A DNA stretch of 64,000 nt from JABMNT01 sp048262655 (GTDB lineage Bacteria; Pseudomonadota; Alphaproteobacteria; Rhodospirillales; Casp-alpha2). The notes beneath the pieces were generated by a model. It ran no database searches, was not told the DNA's origin, and saw nothing but the letters and a program-made list of their open reading frames with translations. The position numbers and the translations under genes were made by a program. Below are positions 52,261 through 59,893 of this stretch, one piece after another (position 1 is the stretch's first letter; the number at the start of each line of letters is the position of its first letter). The DNA lies in NCBI GenBank assembly GCA_048262655.1, contig JBLXEY010000002.1:682001-746000 (forward strand), written 5' to 3'.

Positions 52261-53004
52261 CTAGTGAGCGCCTAAATAAGCGTCTATGACGCGTTGATCA
52301 CTTTGTATGTCTTCTGGTTTGCCATGCGCCAACATTTCACCGTGCGCCAAACAATAGACGTTATCGGCCAAGTTCATAACCACGCGCATATTATGCTCAA
52401 TGACAAAAAGGGTTATCCCAAAGTCTGTATTTGCGCGCCGTAGCCGGTCAATCAAACCGTTGATCAACGTTGGGTTGATCCCGGCTGTCGGCTCATCAAG
52501 CAGCAGAACTTTAGGCTCATTCATCAACGCCATCGCAAATTCGAGAAGCTTTTGCTGACCGAAAGATAAGTCACCAGACGGCAATTTACGCTTCTGATAT
52601 AAACCAACGTATTCAAGTAAATGTTCGGCCTTGTCCGTCAGCTCTTTTTTATGAGGTGTGAACATATCCAAAAATTTAGCGTTCCGGTGCGGTATCGAGA
52701 CCAGCAGATTTTGGATACAATTCATTTTGCCGTAGATGCGTGTTTGCTGAAAAGTCCGCAACATTCCCAACCGTGCGATTTCCTGCACATTCATTTTCGA
52801 AATTTCTTTATTTTCGAACTTGATAGAGCCTTCATCAATCGGGTGATAACCAACAATCGAGTTGAACAATGTTGTTTTCCCAGAACCGTTCGGTCCGATC
52901 AGTCCGGTAATTCCACCTTCTGGAACCCTCATGGAAACCTTGTGGTTCGCAACGACGCCACCAAAGGATTTGGAGACGCCCTCAACTTCAATTACGTTTG
53001 TCAT
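52261..53004 (-). CDS. livG: Branched-chain-amino-acid-type ABC transporter, ATP-binding protein LivG
   Basis: 247 aa ABC ATPase with Walker A GPNGSGKTTL, FQQTRIYGKMNCIQNLL, signature LSFGQQKLLEFAMAL (LSFGQ variant usual for LivG), Walker B VLLLDEPTAGINP and VIEHNMRVVMNLAD. It overlaps livM by 4 bp. Confidence 0.94.
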   Translation of the reverse strand: MTNVIEVEGVSKSFGGVVANHKVSMRVPEGGITGLIGPNGSGKTTLFNSIVGYHPIDEGSIKFENKEISKMNVQEIARLGMLRTFQQTRIYGKMNCIQNLLVSIPHRNAKFLDMFTPHKKELTDKAEHLLEYVGLYQKRKLPSGDLSFGQQKLLEFAMALMNEPKVLLLDEPTAGINPTLINGLIDRLRRANTDFGITLFVIEHNMRVVMNLADNVYCLAHGEMLAHGKPEDIQSDQRVIDAYLGAH

Positions 53005-54059
53005 TTGGCGGCCTCCTGTGCTTCGTCATCTGCACTCATTCCCCGATCCACTTCGATGCCAAATTTTTCGGGCCATTTTTCCTGCATCCATCCAACAAGT
53101 CCCTGTTGGAAATAGACAACATTAATAATGATGATCAGCCCCAACGTAATCCACTGCCAACCCAGGAAATAGGTCCAGGTGGCTTCCTTGATAATATGGA
53201 ACAGGATTGCGCCCAAAACCGGGCCCCAAAAGGTTCCTGACCCCCCAAGCAAAGCCATGGCCACCATAAAGATACCAAATGTGATCGTTGGAAAGGCAAC
53301 TTCCAATGGTTCAATAAAGCCCGTCAGATTACCGAACAAGGCGCCAGCGATACCGAGGAAAAATGCGGAGCAAGCCCAGGCGACCGTTTTGTGCCGAAGG
53401 GTATGAACCCCCATGGCATCCGCCTTGCTTTCATCGTCTCGAATGGCGTTTACAGCCAGACCAAAACGCGTCGAGAAAAGCCAACGATAGAAAATAAACG
53501 TAATCATAGCAGACAGGAAACAGAGCGTATAAAAGAATTCTGACTTACCGTCACCAGAGCCCGGGAATACGGGCATGGCTATTCCGCCGCCGCCACCGAC
53601 CCATTCCCAAGCGCCAAACAACTCGCCCGCTGCCAAGGCAATTCCCAACGTGCCAATAGCAAAATAAGGGCCGCGAAGGCCGAACACCGTCCAGCCCAAA
53701 CATGCGGCGACAACCGCCGACCCAACGCCGGCAAAGACGATGCCAACAGCAAGCCCAACGAAGTATTGGGTTTCCGTAAATGACACATTACTTCCCGTCG
53801 CAGACGTGTAATCTCCGACATCATGATAAAGGCCGACCTGGGTAATGGCACAGATGTACATCCCGCATCCGAAGAAGAAAATATTTCCGAGCGAATTGTA
53901 TCCCATTTGGCCGCCCATCGCGTCCCAGGTTTGGGCAAACAAGACCATGATCCAGAGGATCGCGATTTGAAAGGTGTAATCTGGAAACAAAACGGGACCG
54001 AGGATGCCGAATGCCAGCAAACCCAGAGTGTATTTTTTTTCTATGCTTGTCATGATCAA
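53001..54059 (-). CDS. livM: Branched-chain-amino-acid-type ABC transporter, permease LivM
   Basis: 352 aa permease with about nine membrane helices. GLRGPYFAIGTLGIALA and LVNAIRDDESKADAMGVHTLR-like text (AVNAIRDDESKADAMGVH) are the LivM signature and the coupling region. A glycine-rich loop WVGGGGGIAMPVF is present. A short cytoplasmic C-terminus follows. It overlaps livG and livH by 4 bp each. Confidence 0.93.
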   Translation of the reverse strand: MIMTSIEKKYTLGLLAFGILGPVLFPDYTFQIAILWIMVLFAQTWDAMGGQMGYNSLGNIFFFGCGMYICAITQVGLYHDVGDYTSATGSNVSFTETQYFVGLAVGIVFAGVGSAVVAACLGWTVFGLRGPYFAIGTLGIALAAGELFGAWEWVGGGGGIAMPVFPGSGDGKSEFFYTLCFLSAMITFIFYRWLFSTRFGLAVNAIRDDESKADAMGVHTLRHKTVAWACSAFFLGIAGALFGNLTGFIEPLEVAFPTITFGIFMVAMALLGGSGTFWGPVLGAILFHIIKEATWTYFLGWQWITLGLIIIINVVYFQQGLVGWMQEKWPEKFGIEVDRGMSADDEAQEAAK

Positions 54060-54970
54060 CTCACCGCCTGACGACTTTTACGCATCTGAATTTGACGCAC
54101 AACCAAGACCAGGAGTAACAGCCCCACAACGGTAACTTGCTGGAATTCAGCACCAAAGACGAAGCCGCCATATTGCTCGGATACGCCCAAGCCCAACGCC
54201 GCGATAATGACACCAGGCAAGTTACCCAGTCCTGCAGCAACAACAATAACAAATGAACGAATTGAATGGGGAACACCGTAGAAAGGCTGGATCACCCAAA
54301 TCATGGAAACCAGTACGCCAGCAGCGCCGCAAATCGCACAATTCAGCGCATAGGTAAACGCGTAAACGCGCTCCGTATCAATTCCCATTACTTTTGCAGC
54401 ACGCGCATCCTGCGCCGTCGCCCGGATTGCCTGTCCCATTCGGCTCCGTTTCATAAACAGCACGACCACCGCCGCAAGGACACAACAGAGCAAAAACGAA
54501 ATAAGCCGGATATCGGCGACCGTAACACTGCCGTCCAGATAGGAACGAATTTCAAAACCCGATTCTGCGACTTGAACTTCCGGGCCAAACATTAGGTTTA
54601 AGGCTTGCTGAATAACAATTGCCAACCCGAACGTTGCAAGTAAGGAGATGAACATATCCTTTGCAACAACGCGACTAATGATCGTTCGATAAATAAACCA
54701 CCCAAACCCAAACATAATCACGATAGCGATCGGCAGGGACAAAATTGGATGCAGACCAAGGGTGCTAGAGTACCAAGCGATATAGCCGCCCATAATGACG
54801 AACTCACCCTGCGCCAAATTTTTTACATTCATGACGCCCCAGACCAACGCCAATCCGTATCCCGCCAAGGCGAAGATGGCCCCGATAAAAATGCCATCCA
54901 CAATCAACTGTATATTCAGAGTAGGCGCGAGGCTAAGAAGGCTTAGATTATCTAACATTTGCGATGCCAC
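54056..54970 (-). CDS. livH: Branched-chain-amino-acid-type ABC transporter, permease LivH
   Basis: 304 aa permease with about eight membrane helices. GIFIGAIFALAGYGLALVWG, VMNVKNLAQGEFVIMGGY and QAIRATAQDARAAKVMGID are LivH hallmarks. The start may be the first or the fifth residue (both Met). It is preceded by an intercistronic hairpin after the binding-protein gene. Confidence 0.93.
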   Translation of the reverse strand: MASQMLDNLSLLSLAPTLNIQLIVDGIFIGAIFALAGYGLALVWGVMNVKNLAQGEFVIMGGYIAWYSSTLGLHPILSLPIAIVIMFGFGWFIYRTIISRVVAKDMFISLLATFGLAIVIQQALNLMFGPEVQVAESGFEIRSYLDGSVTVADIRLISFLLCCVLAAVVVLFMKRSRMGQAIRATAQDARAAKVMGIDTERVYAFTYALNCAICGAAGVLVSMIWVIQPFYGVPHSIRSFVIVVAAGLGNLPGVIIAALGLGVSEQYGGFVFGAEFQQVTVVGLLLLVLVVRQIQMRKSRQAVS

Positions 54971-54993
54971 ATTTCAGTTAAAACTATAGAGCT

Positions 54994-55020
54994 CCCGCCC
55001 TCACATAATGCAAGGGCGGG
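54994..55020 (-). promoter_or_regulatory. Intercistronic hairpin between the binding-protein gene and livH
   Basis: CCCGCCCT (54994-55001) and AGGGCGGG (55013-55020) form an 8-bp G+C-only stem (one A-T pair) with an 11-nt loop, 36 bp past the binding-protein stop. No T run follows on the minus strand, so it fits a partial terminator or mRNA stabiliser separating the highly expressed binding protein from the membrane genes. Confidence 0.6.
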
Positions 55021-55056
55021 CTGCTTATTCTATATCCAGGCTAATGCGTGGGATAT

Positions 55057-56301
55057 TTAGTTTGATTTCCGAGGATACTCGATCGGTTTTACAGCAAACT
55101 CTGACGGAGCCACGACGTGGTATTCACCGCCTTGAATTTGACGCAGGAACATCGGCTTTGCGATATTGTTACCAGCCTCTGAAAACTTGATGTTGCCATA
55201 GAATGTTTTCATGTCGGTTGCCGCAATAGCATCGCGAACCTTATCGGTATCGAAGGACTGAGCACGCTCAAACGCATCTTTCCAGACCAACACAGCCGCA
55301 GCGGCCTGAGCTGACTGATACGGCACGCCTTTTTCATATCCCTCAAATGCCGCTTTAAACGCTTTGTCAAAATCACCCGCTGAACCAAAATACTGATCAG
55401 AATTGGTCAGTGTTTCTGACCACTGCGTTGGGCACAAGAATCCATCAACGGAACTGCCATACTTATTGATAATTTTTGACGATTCACAATGCGTCATCGC
55501 AACCAGCGGCGTGCTGATTTTCATTTCTTTAATCTGACGCGCAGCAGTTGCAGCGCCCTTGGAATGGCCAGAAACCAGCAGCAAGTCGGGCTTCAATGCA
55601 CGCACTTTTGTGAGCGTTGCAGCCATATCTGACAGATCACGCGGTAGTTTGTCATCGATAACCGTTTTCAAGCCATGCCTTTTAATGTCATCAACCACAC
55701 CAGCGCGTACGTCCAACGAGAAAGGATCGTTCTCGAAAGCCATCGCAACTTTAATATCACCAGGCTTTTTGCCCTCTTTCTTGCCAATTTCAGCGGCTAA
55801 CGCGACAGAACTTGCCAAATACTGCTCCGCAGTAGAAAGCACGGCAAACAGGTACTTATACCCTTTGGTGAACAATGACCGTGATGCACCTTCGGCCTCG
55901 ATCATTGGAACTTTATATTTTTCTGTAATCGGTGCCGCAGCCGCGGTCGTAGCGGAACTGTATGGTCCAAGCATAAATTTCACGCCATCTTGCTTGATCA
56001 GCCGCTCAAGCAATTGCGCAGTACGTGCGGGCGTCGACTCGTCATCATAATATATGACTTGGAGTTTATAAGCCTTTCCGTTGACTTTAACCCCACCCAT
56101 TTCGTTAATTCTTTTAACTGCAATATTATAGCCGTTCTTGGCGTGAATTCCGTTTGTCGAGTATTTTCCGGTAAACGAGATCGCTGACCCCAATACGATG
56201 GTGTCACCTTCGACCTTGGCAAACGCCGGCGTTGCAGCATTTATGGCAAAAGCCGCCACACCCACAGCGATTGTTGAAAGAAGTGTCCTGCGTAATGACA
56301 T
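55057..56301 (-). CDS. Branched-chain-amino-acid-type ABC transporter, periplasmic binding protein
   Basis: 414 aa class-1 periplasmic binding protein. The signal peptide (MSLRRTLLSTIAVG, cleavage near PAFAKV) is followed by GDTIVLGSAISFTGKYSTNG, a LivJ/UrtA-like start, and LIKQDGVKFMLGPYSSATTA. It is longer than LivJ and in the size range of the amide/urea and broad amino-acid binders, so the ligand is uncertain. It is the first gene of the operon ending in the ketopantoate-reductase-like gene. Confidence 0.9.
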   Translation of the reverse strand: MSLRRTLLSTIAVGVAAFAINAATPAFAKVEGDTIVLGSAISFTGKYSTNGIHAKNGYNIAVKRINEMGGVKVNGKAYKLQVIYYDDESTPARTAQLLERLIKQDGVKFMLGPYSSATTAAAAPITEKYKVPMIEAEGASRSLFTKGYKYLFAVLSTAEQYLASSVALAAEIGKKEGKKPGDIKVAMAFENDPFSLDVRAGVVDDIKRHGLKTVIDDKLPRDLSDMAATLTKVRALKPDLLLVSGHSKGAATAARQIKEMKISTPLVAMTHCESSKIINKYGSSVDGFLCPTQWSETLTNSDQYFGSAGDFDKAFKAAFEGYEKGVPYQSAQAAAAVLVWKDAFERAQSFDTDKVRDAIAATDMKTFYGNIKFSEAGNNIAKPMFLRQIQGGEYHVVAPSEFAVKPIEYPRKSN

Positions 56302-56437
56302 GAAATTATCTCCCTATGGTATCCCAATTTAGTAAACCTGCTTAGGACAACAACCGATGATTATGTTCACCGTGTCTCATCCTCCCTAGAGCTTATTGTA
56401 TCGGTACGAAATAAAAGCGCAACAGCGTTCTTTGATT

Positions 56438-56962
56438 CTAAACTTTCCTCGGTGCCCAGCTTTGAACCTGAACAGCACGGCCTGATTGCGTTCGCATAAT
56501 CTTCGGCTTAACCACCTGGTCCACACCAGGTGACTTTTCAGCTTTCTTAAAAGACACCTTCATTTCTGCGAGCGTTATTTCGGCCCGGTTACCACGTTCT
56601 CGCGCAGTTTTATAGGCCGGTGTTTCATTTGTGATTTCGTTCAGCCGATCAACAGAATAGCTACCGAATCGCTGCCAGATATTTTCCAGAAACGACTGAA
56701 CTTCATAGGGTAAAAATAATTCTGCATCGATATCCGGCCTGCCCTTTGAGAAGGCTAGAAATACGTTCGGTTCAACCGGCCCCATCTCGTCAGCGACGAA
56801 AACAGCCGGCATTAGTTTGCGATTAAATGCTACCGCATAATAGGCTTGCGAGAGAAAAAGTAACCTTTGTAATTTTTGTGGCTGCAGATACGAGCCTTCC
56901 TGCGTTGCCATGTCATCGAAAAAAATGGAAACATCAAAGGCATTATTTATATCTGCTGGCAT
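56438..56962 (-). CDS. Panacea/SocA-like (DUF4065) domain protein
   Basis: 174 aa. LQPQKLQRLLFLSQAYYAVAF, VFVADEMGPVEPNVF and FLENIWQRFGSYSVDRLNEITN match the Panacea domain found in SocA and many type II antitoxins. A basic C-terminal extension of about 45 residues follows. The ATG at 56962 has AAGGAGGT 6 nt upstream, an unusually strong ribosome site. No toxin-like reading frame lies beside it, so it is either an orphan antitoxin or a protein with another adaptor role. Confidence 0.8.
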   Translation of the reverse strand: MPADINNAFDVSIFFDDMATQEGSYLQPQKLQRLLFLSQAYYAVAFNRKLMPAVFVADEMGPVEPNVFLAFSKGRPDIDAELFLPYEVQSFLENIWQRFGSYSVDRLNEITNETPAYKTARERGNRAEITLAEMKVSFKKAEKSPGVDQVVKPKIMRTQSGRAVQVQSWAPRKV

Positions 56963-57066
56963 CGCCGACCTCCTTCGCGCGGACACGTGTCTGTAATCGC
57001 TCGGTTACAGACCGTCCAAATTTTAGTTACTTTTTTATAATGCGCAACTGGAGGATTGCAGAACCG

Positions 57067-57372
57067 TCAGGTTAAAATGTCCTGAGATAACTTCGACAAG
57101 TCATCCGCCGTGCGAATAACCTGTAAATTCGCACTATAGGCGGCTTTAGCTTCAATCAGGTTTGCGAACTCACGAACCAGACTCACATCCCCTGCTCCCG
57201 ACAACTGTGCTGTAATTGCCGTATTTCCGGTCAATGCCGCCTGTTGTGGAGTTGAACTGGCAGCCACGGGTGTTGCATTTACACCAGCGATTTTTGTCGC
57301 CGTTTCCTGGACGCTCTGCGAAGTCCTGTGAAGACCGTTCACCGCCGTTGTTAAGACTGAATTGATCGCCAT
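57067..57372 (-). CDS. Flagellar basal-body rod/hook C-terminal-domain protein
   Basis: 101 aa. The C-terminal stretch LVREFANLIEAKAAYSANLQ then VIRTADDLSKLSQDIL is the coiled-coil C-terminal domain of the FlgB/FlgC/FlgE axial family. The N-terminal half (NSVLTTAVNGLHRTSQSVQE) matches the partner helix. The globular middle domain of true rod proteins is missing, so it is a miniature axial-type protein. GGAG lies before the ATG, and a 30-bp tandem duplication precedes it. No other basal-body gene is near. Confidence 0.78.
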   Translation of the reverse strand: MAINSVLTTAVNGLHRTSQSVQETATKIAGVNATPVAASSTPQQAALTGNTAITAQLSGAGDVSLVREFANLIEAKAAYSANLQVIRTADDLSKLSQDILT

Positions 57373-57390
57373 TATTTAACTCCATTCATA

Positions 57391-57450
57391 TAGAGTAGTT
57401 TAATGTTCACTTGCCTCAGCTAGAGTAGTTTAATGTTCACTTGCCTCAGC
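57391..57450. repeat. Perfect 30-bp tandem duplication
   Basis: Two identical 30-bp units, each beginning TAGAGTAGTTTAATG and ending TTGCCTCAGC, lie head to tail at 57391-57420 and 57421-57450. They occupy the leader or promoter region of the flagellar-type gene (on the minus strand, 19 bp before its start). They may duplicate a promoter or operator, or be a recent slippage event. Confidence 0.95.
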
Positions 57451-57515
57451 CACCGTGACGGTCATCACAGCGTCCCCCAACAAAACAAGCCAAAAAGAAT
57501 TAAATAGAGGTCTGA

Positions 57516-57953
57516 TTACAGCGTCAAACTGAGCTCAGCTCCTAAAACCGGATTTGTACCCGCGACAACTTTGCTGTTCTGTTCGTATGTGCTTATAGCC
57601 TGAACAACAATACTGGGAGACGTTTTCTGATGAACGTTGCCAAAATCGTCTACGACATCACCACGGGTGTCGAATTCGAGCAGAGCCGCAAAAGCTTCGG
57701 ATGTGGCATTGATGGTTCCCAGGTGCTCGCGCCGCAGGGGTGCGTTGCGTGAATTTCGCCCGTCATCATTGCGGGCCTCGGTATGCCCGCCTGTATATTC
57801 GTAAGGAGACGTATCAAAAAACGTTCCAGTGCTGATGGCAGCTTCTTCAATGGGACCAGAACGCACAGAAGCCACACGCGCACCAGGAGCGGGGCGTATA
57901 GCCGACGTCGGAGCCGCCGGGCTTGTCGAAGCCAATTTAGATACCAGCGCCAT
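57516..57953 (-). CDS. Hypothetical protein upstream of the mini axial-type flagellar gene
   Basis: 145 aa, not recognised. The N-terminus is Ala/Pro/Ser-rich and looks disordered; the C-terminal half (FAALLEFDTRGDVVDDFGN, SIVVQAISTYEQNSKVVAG) is more structured. No signal peptide or membrane segment. ATG 57953 is preferred over an upstream in-frame start at 57992 on N-terminal composition only. It precedes the small flagellar-type gene on the same strand; a flagellar role is inferred from position. Confidence 0.55.
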   Translation of the reverse strand: MALVSKLASTSPAAPTSAIRPAPGARVASVRSGPIEEAAISTGTFFDTSPYEYTGGHTEARNDDGRNSRNAPLRREHLGTINATSEAFAALLEFDTRGDVVDDFGNVHQKTSPSIVVQAISTYEQNSKVVAGTNPVLGAELSLTL

Positions 57954-58033
57954 AGTGCTCGTCCAAAAGGATGCGTGGCGCGCTTTCTGCACTTACAGGA
58001 ATTCGCCGCAATTCTGCTACGAATACACAACAT

Positions 58034-58054
58034 ATCACCCTATAATATGGTGAT
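58034..58054. promoter_or_regulatory. Inverted repeat around a TATAAT-like box
   Basis: ATCACC (58034-58039) and GGTGAT (58049-58054) flank CTATAATAT, placing a possible -10 box inside a palindrome, about 80 bp upstream of the minus-strand gene at 57953. This is a candidate operator. The evidence is only symmetry and position. Confidence 0.3.
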
Positions 58055-58092
58055 TACGGCACTAAAATCAAGGAATACAATGCAAACCACTT

Positions 58093-58965
58093 TTATTCGG
58101 GAGGCATGGCCTGTTGACTGTCTACTGCGATTTTTTCGCATTCGGCTGCCCACATCTCCTGAAGAAAGGAAATCACCTTCAGATCAACCCCAAAATCATA
58201 CAAATTATTGTGCCCCGCACCGTCGACCCATAGAGCCGTTTTGGGTTCATCAGCAGCATCAAAAAGACGCTTACCCAATGCTTGCGGAACCGTTTTGTCC
58301 TGGTCACCATGAATCACCAAAACGGAAGAGCAAATATCTTTAATCTTGGCTATTGAATCATAACGATCTTTTAATAATAAGTTAGCCGGAACAAAGGGAT
58401 AGTGGTGTTTTGCAGCATCGGCCATTGACGAGAACGGGGCTTCCAAAATAACTGCAGCGACCGGCGTATCCTGTGCAAATCGGGTTGCCATTTCAACAGC
58501 GACAGCCGTTCCCAAAGACTCGCCATACAAAACCCAATGATTGGGCGAAATACCTGTCCGCACGAGAAAATCAAGCGCCGTCGAAGCATCTTCGTAAAGG
58601 CCTTGCTCAGTTGGATGCCCAGGGTTACCACCATACCCTCGATACCCGACAAGCAGAATACCATACCCGGCATCGACATAAGCCCGGAGCTTGGTTCCGC
58701 GGTCGCCGACATGTCCCGCGTTCCCATGAAAGTAGACGAGAATGGGTTTATTAGTCCCTGCAGCACGAAACCATGACGTGATGGTATATCCGTCCGACGA
58801 TTGCAATCGAATGGGCACCACTTCCGCAATACCATGCGAGGCCGGTGTTCCCAGTGTCGTATCCGGGTGATACAGGAGCTTGCGCTGCCAAATAAACATC
58901 GCCATCAATAGAATCAGGTAGACGCCTAGTGCTGCACCTAAATAAATCATGATCTTCGACAGCAT
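58093..58965 (-). CDS. Alpha/beta hydrolase, membrane-anchored YfhR/BEM46-like
   Basis: 290 aa. An N-terminal membrane helix (residues about 5-27) anchors a hydrolase domain with YFHGNAGHVGDRG, nucleophile Ser in LYGESLGTAVAVEMA, Asp in VIHGDQDKTVP and His in VDGAGHNNLYD. It matches the YfhR/BEM46 family of uncharacterised, often membrane-linked hydrolases. It is 14 bp from the stop of the neighbouring frame and likely independent of the upstream lipoprotein genes only if a promoter lies between them. Confidence 0.87.
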   Translation of the reverse strand: MLSKIMIYLGAALGVYLILLMAMFIWQRKLLYHPDTTLGTPASHGIAEVVPIRLQSSDGYTITSWFRAAGTNKPILVYFHGNAGHVGDRGTKLRAYVDAGYGILLVGYRGYGGNPGHPTEQGLYEDASTALDFLVRTGISPNHWVLYGESLGTAVAVEMATRFAQDTPVAAVILEAPFSSMADAAKHHYPFVPANLLLKDRYDSIAKIKDICSSVLVIHGDQDKTVPQALGKRLFDAADEPKTALWVDGAGHNNLYDFGVDLKVISFLQEMWAAECEKIAVDSQQAMPPE

Positions 58966-58979
58966 CCGTTCACACGTGT

Positions 58980-59456
58980 TCAGCTAAAGTGATTTGAAAC
59001 GATTTGCCAGCGCCCATCTTTTTGATAGCAAGCCGTGCCGTCGCCAGATTCTATAGCGTCAGAGAAAGCAACAGTAGAGCGAAATTGCCGGCATGTCAGT
59101 CCGTTTTCCGCAGTAAACGTTGTGCTCGGTCGAAATGCGCCTGAAATGCCCGTTTCAGGGTTATCCCAAGTAACTGTCGAACCGTCCGCAAGGGCCTTTT
59201 CCGCGGCACCGTTATAGAGAACCCAATCCGATTCTTTCAGGAACCGACCCGCCTCAAAGCCAGCTAATCCGCCGAGTATTGTGCCGCCGGCTATGTATGC
59301 CACTTGGCCAAGACCCGCGCCGAAATGGGCACCGGCGTATCCGCCTAGCGCCGCACCAACGGTTGCACCTGCCAGTTCAAAGGGCATCGTTTGAGTTTCG
59401 CAGGCCGCCGTTGACAGCATCGCGACGACACATAAAGCCATTCGTGGCGATTTCAT
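58980..59456 (-). CDS. Lipoprotein with glycine-zipper segment (surface-antigen-like)
   Basis: 158 aa lipoprotein: signal ending in STAAC, then a glycine-zipper hairpin (AGATVGAALGGYAGAHFG and GGTILGGLAGFEAGRFL) and a C-terminal domain with paired cysteines (TCRQF and TACYQKDGRW) similar to the outer-membrane-anchored RT0821/Lpp0805-type family. ATG 59456 is chosen because GGGGGG lies 6 nt before it; upstream in-frame starts leave no ribosome site. It follows another lipoprotein gene by 11 bp. Confidence 0.8.
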   Translation of the reverse strand: MKSPRMALCVVAMLSTAACETQTMPFELAGATVGAALGGYAGAHFGAGLGQVAYIAGGTILGGLAGFEAGRFLKESDWVLYNGAAEKALADGSTVTWDNPETGISGAFRPSTTFTAENGLTCRQFRSTVAFSDAIESGDGTACYQKDGRWQIVSNHFS

Positions 59457-59467
59457 GATCATCCCCC

Positions 59468-59827
59468 CTAATACGTGGTAATCAGATTGTAAGAGTTCCT
59501 GCGAGGAGCGTCGTCTACGCAATCATATACCGCGGCAATCGGTGTTACGATGGGGCAAACCCGGTAGCTTTGCTCGCGAAATATCGCTTTCTTGGAAAAC
59601 TGGGCGCACGCATTCTGTGCAACTTCGGTCACCTGTTTCGGCGTTGTTCCGCGTTTTGTATAACACACTTTTACTTCCTGCAGGTCCGTTACCCCTTCCA
59701 AATAGAATCTGGAGTCTCGCTGAAATTCGCCTTGCTGAAAGACATAAGGTGGCTGCGCCGCGCAGGCGGAAAGTGCCAGAACAAGACCGACACCAAACAA
59801 AGATTTTATAAAGGACTGATATTTCAT
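59468..59827 (-). CDS. Hypothetical lipoprotein
   Basis: 119 aa with a clear lipoprotein signal (KYQSFIKSLFGVGLVLALSAC). The mature part has five cysteines, including VKVCYTKRG, QNACAQF, RVCPI and YDCVDD, implying disulfides in the periplasm. Family not recognised. ATG 59827 is preferred over an in-frame ATG three codons upstream. It pairs with the glycine-zipper lipoprotein gene in an operon. Confidence 0.7.
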   Translation of the reverse strand: MKYQSFIKSLFGVGLVLALSACAAQPPYVFQQGEFQRDSRFYLEGVTDLQEVKVCYTKRGTTPKQVTEVAQNACAQFSKKAIFREQSYRVCPIVTPIAAVYDCVDDAPRRNSYNLITTY

Positions 59828-59893
59828 AGAAAACATATACTGCCATTCAAACGAACGGACAATAAGCGTCTATCCAGAAAATACAGGTTATGG

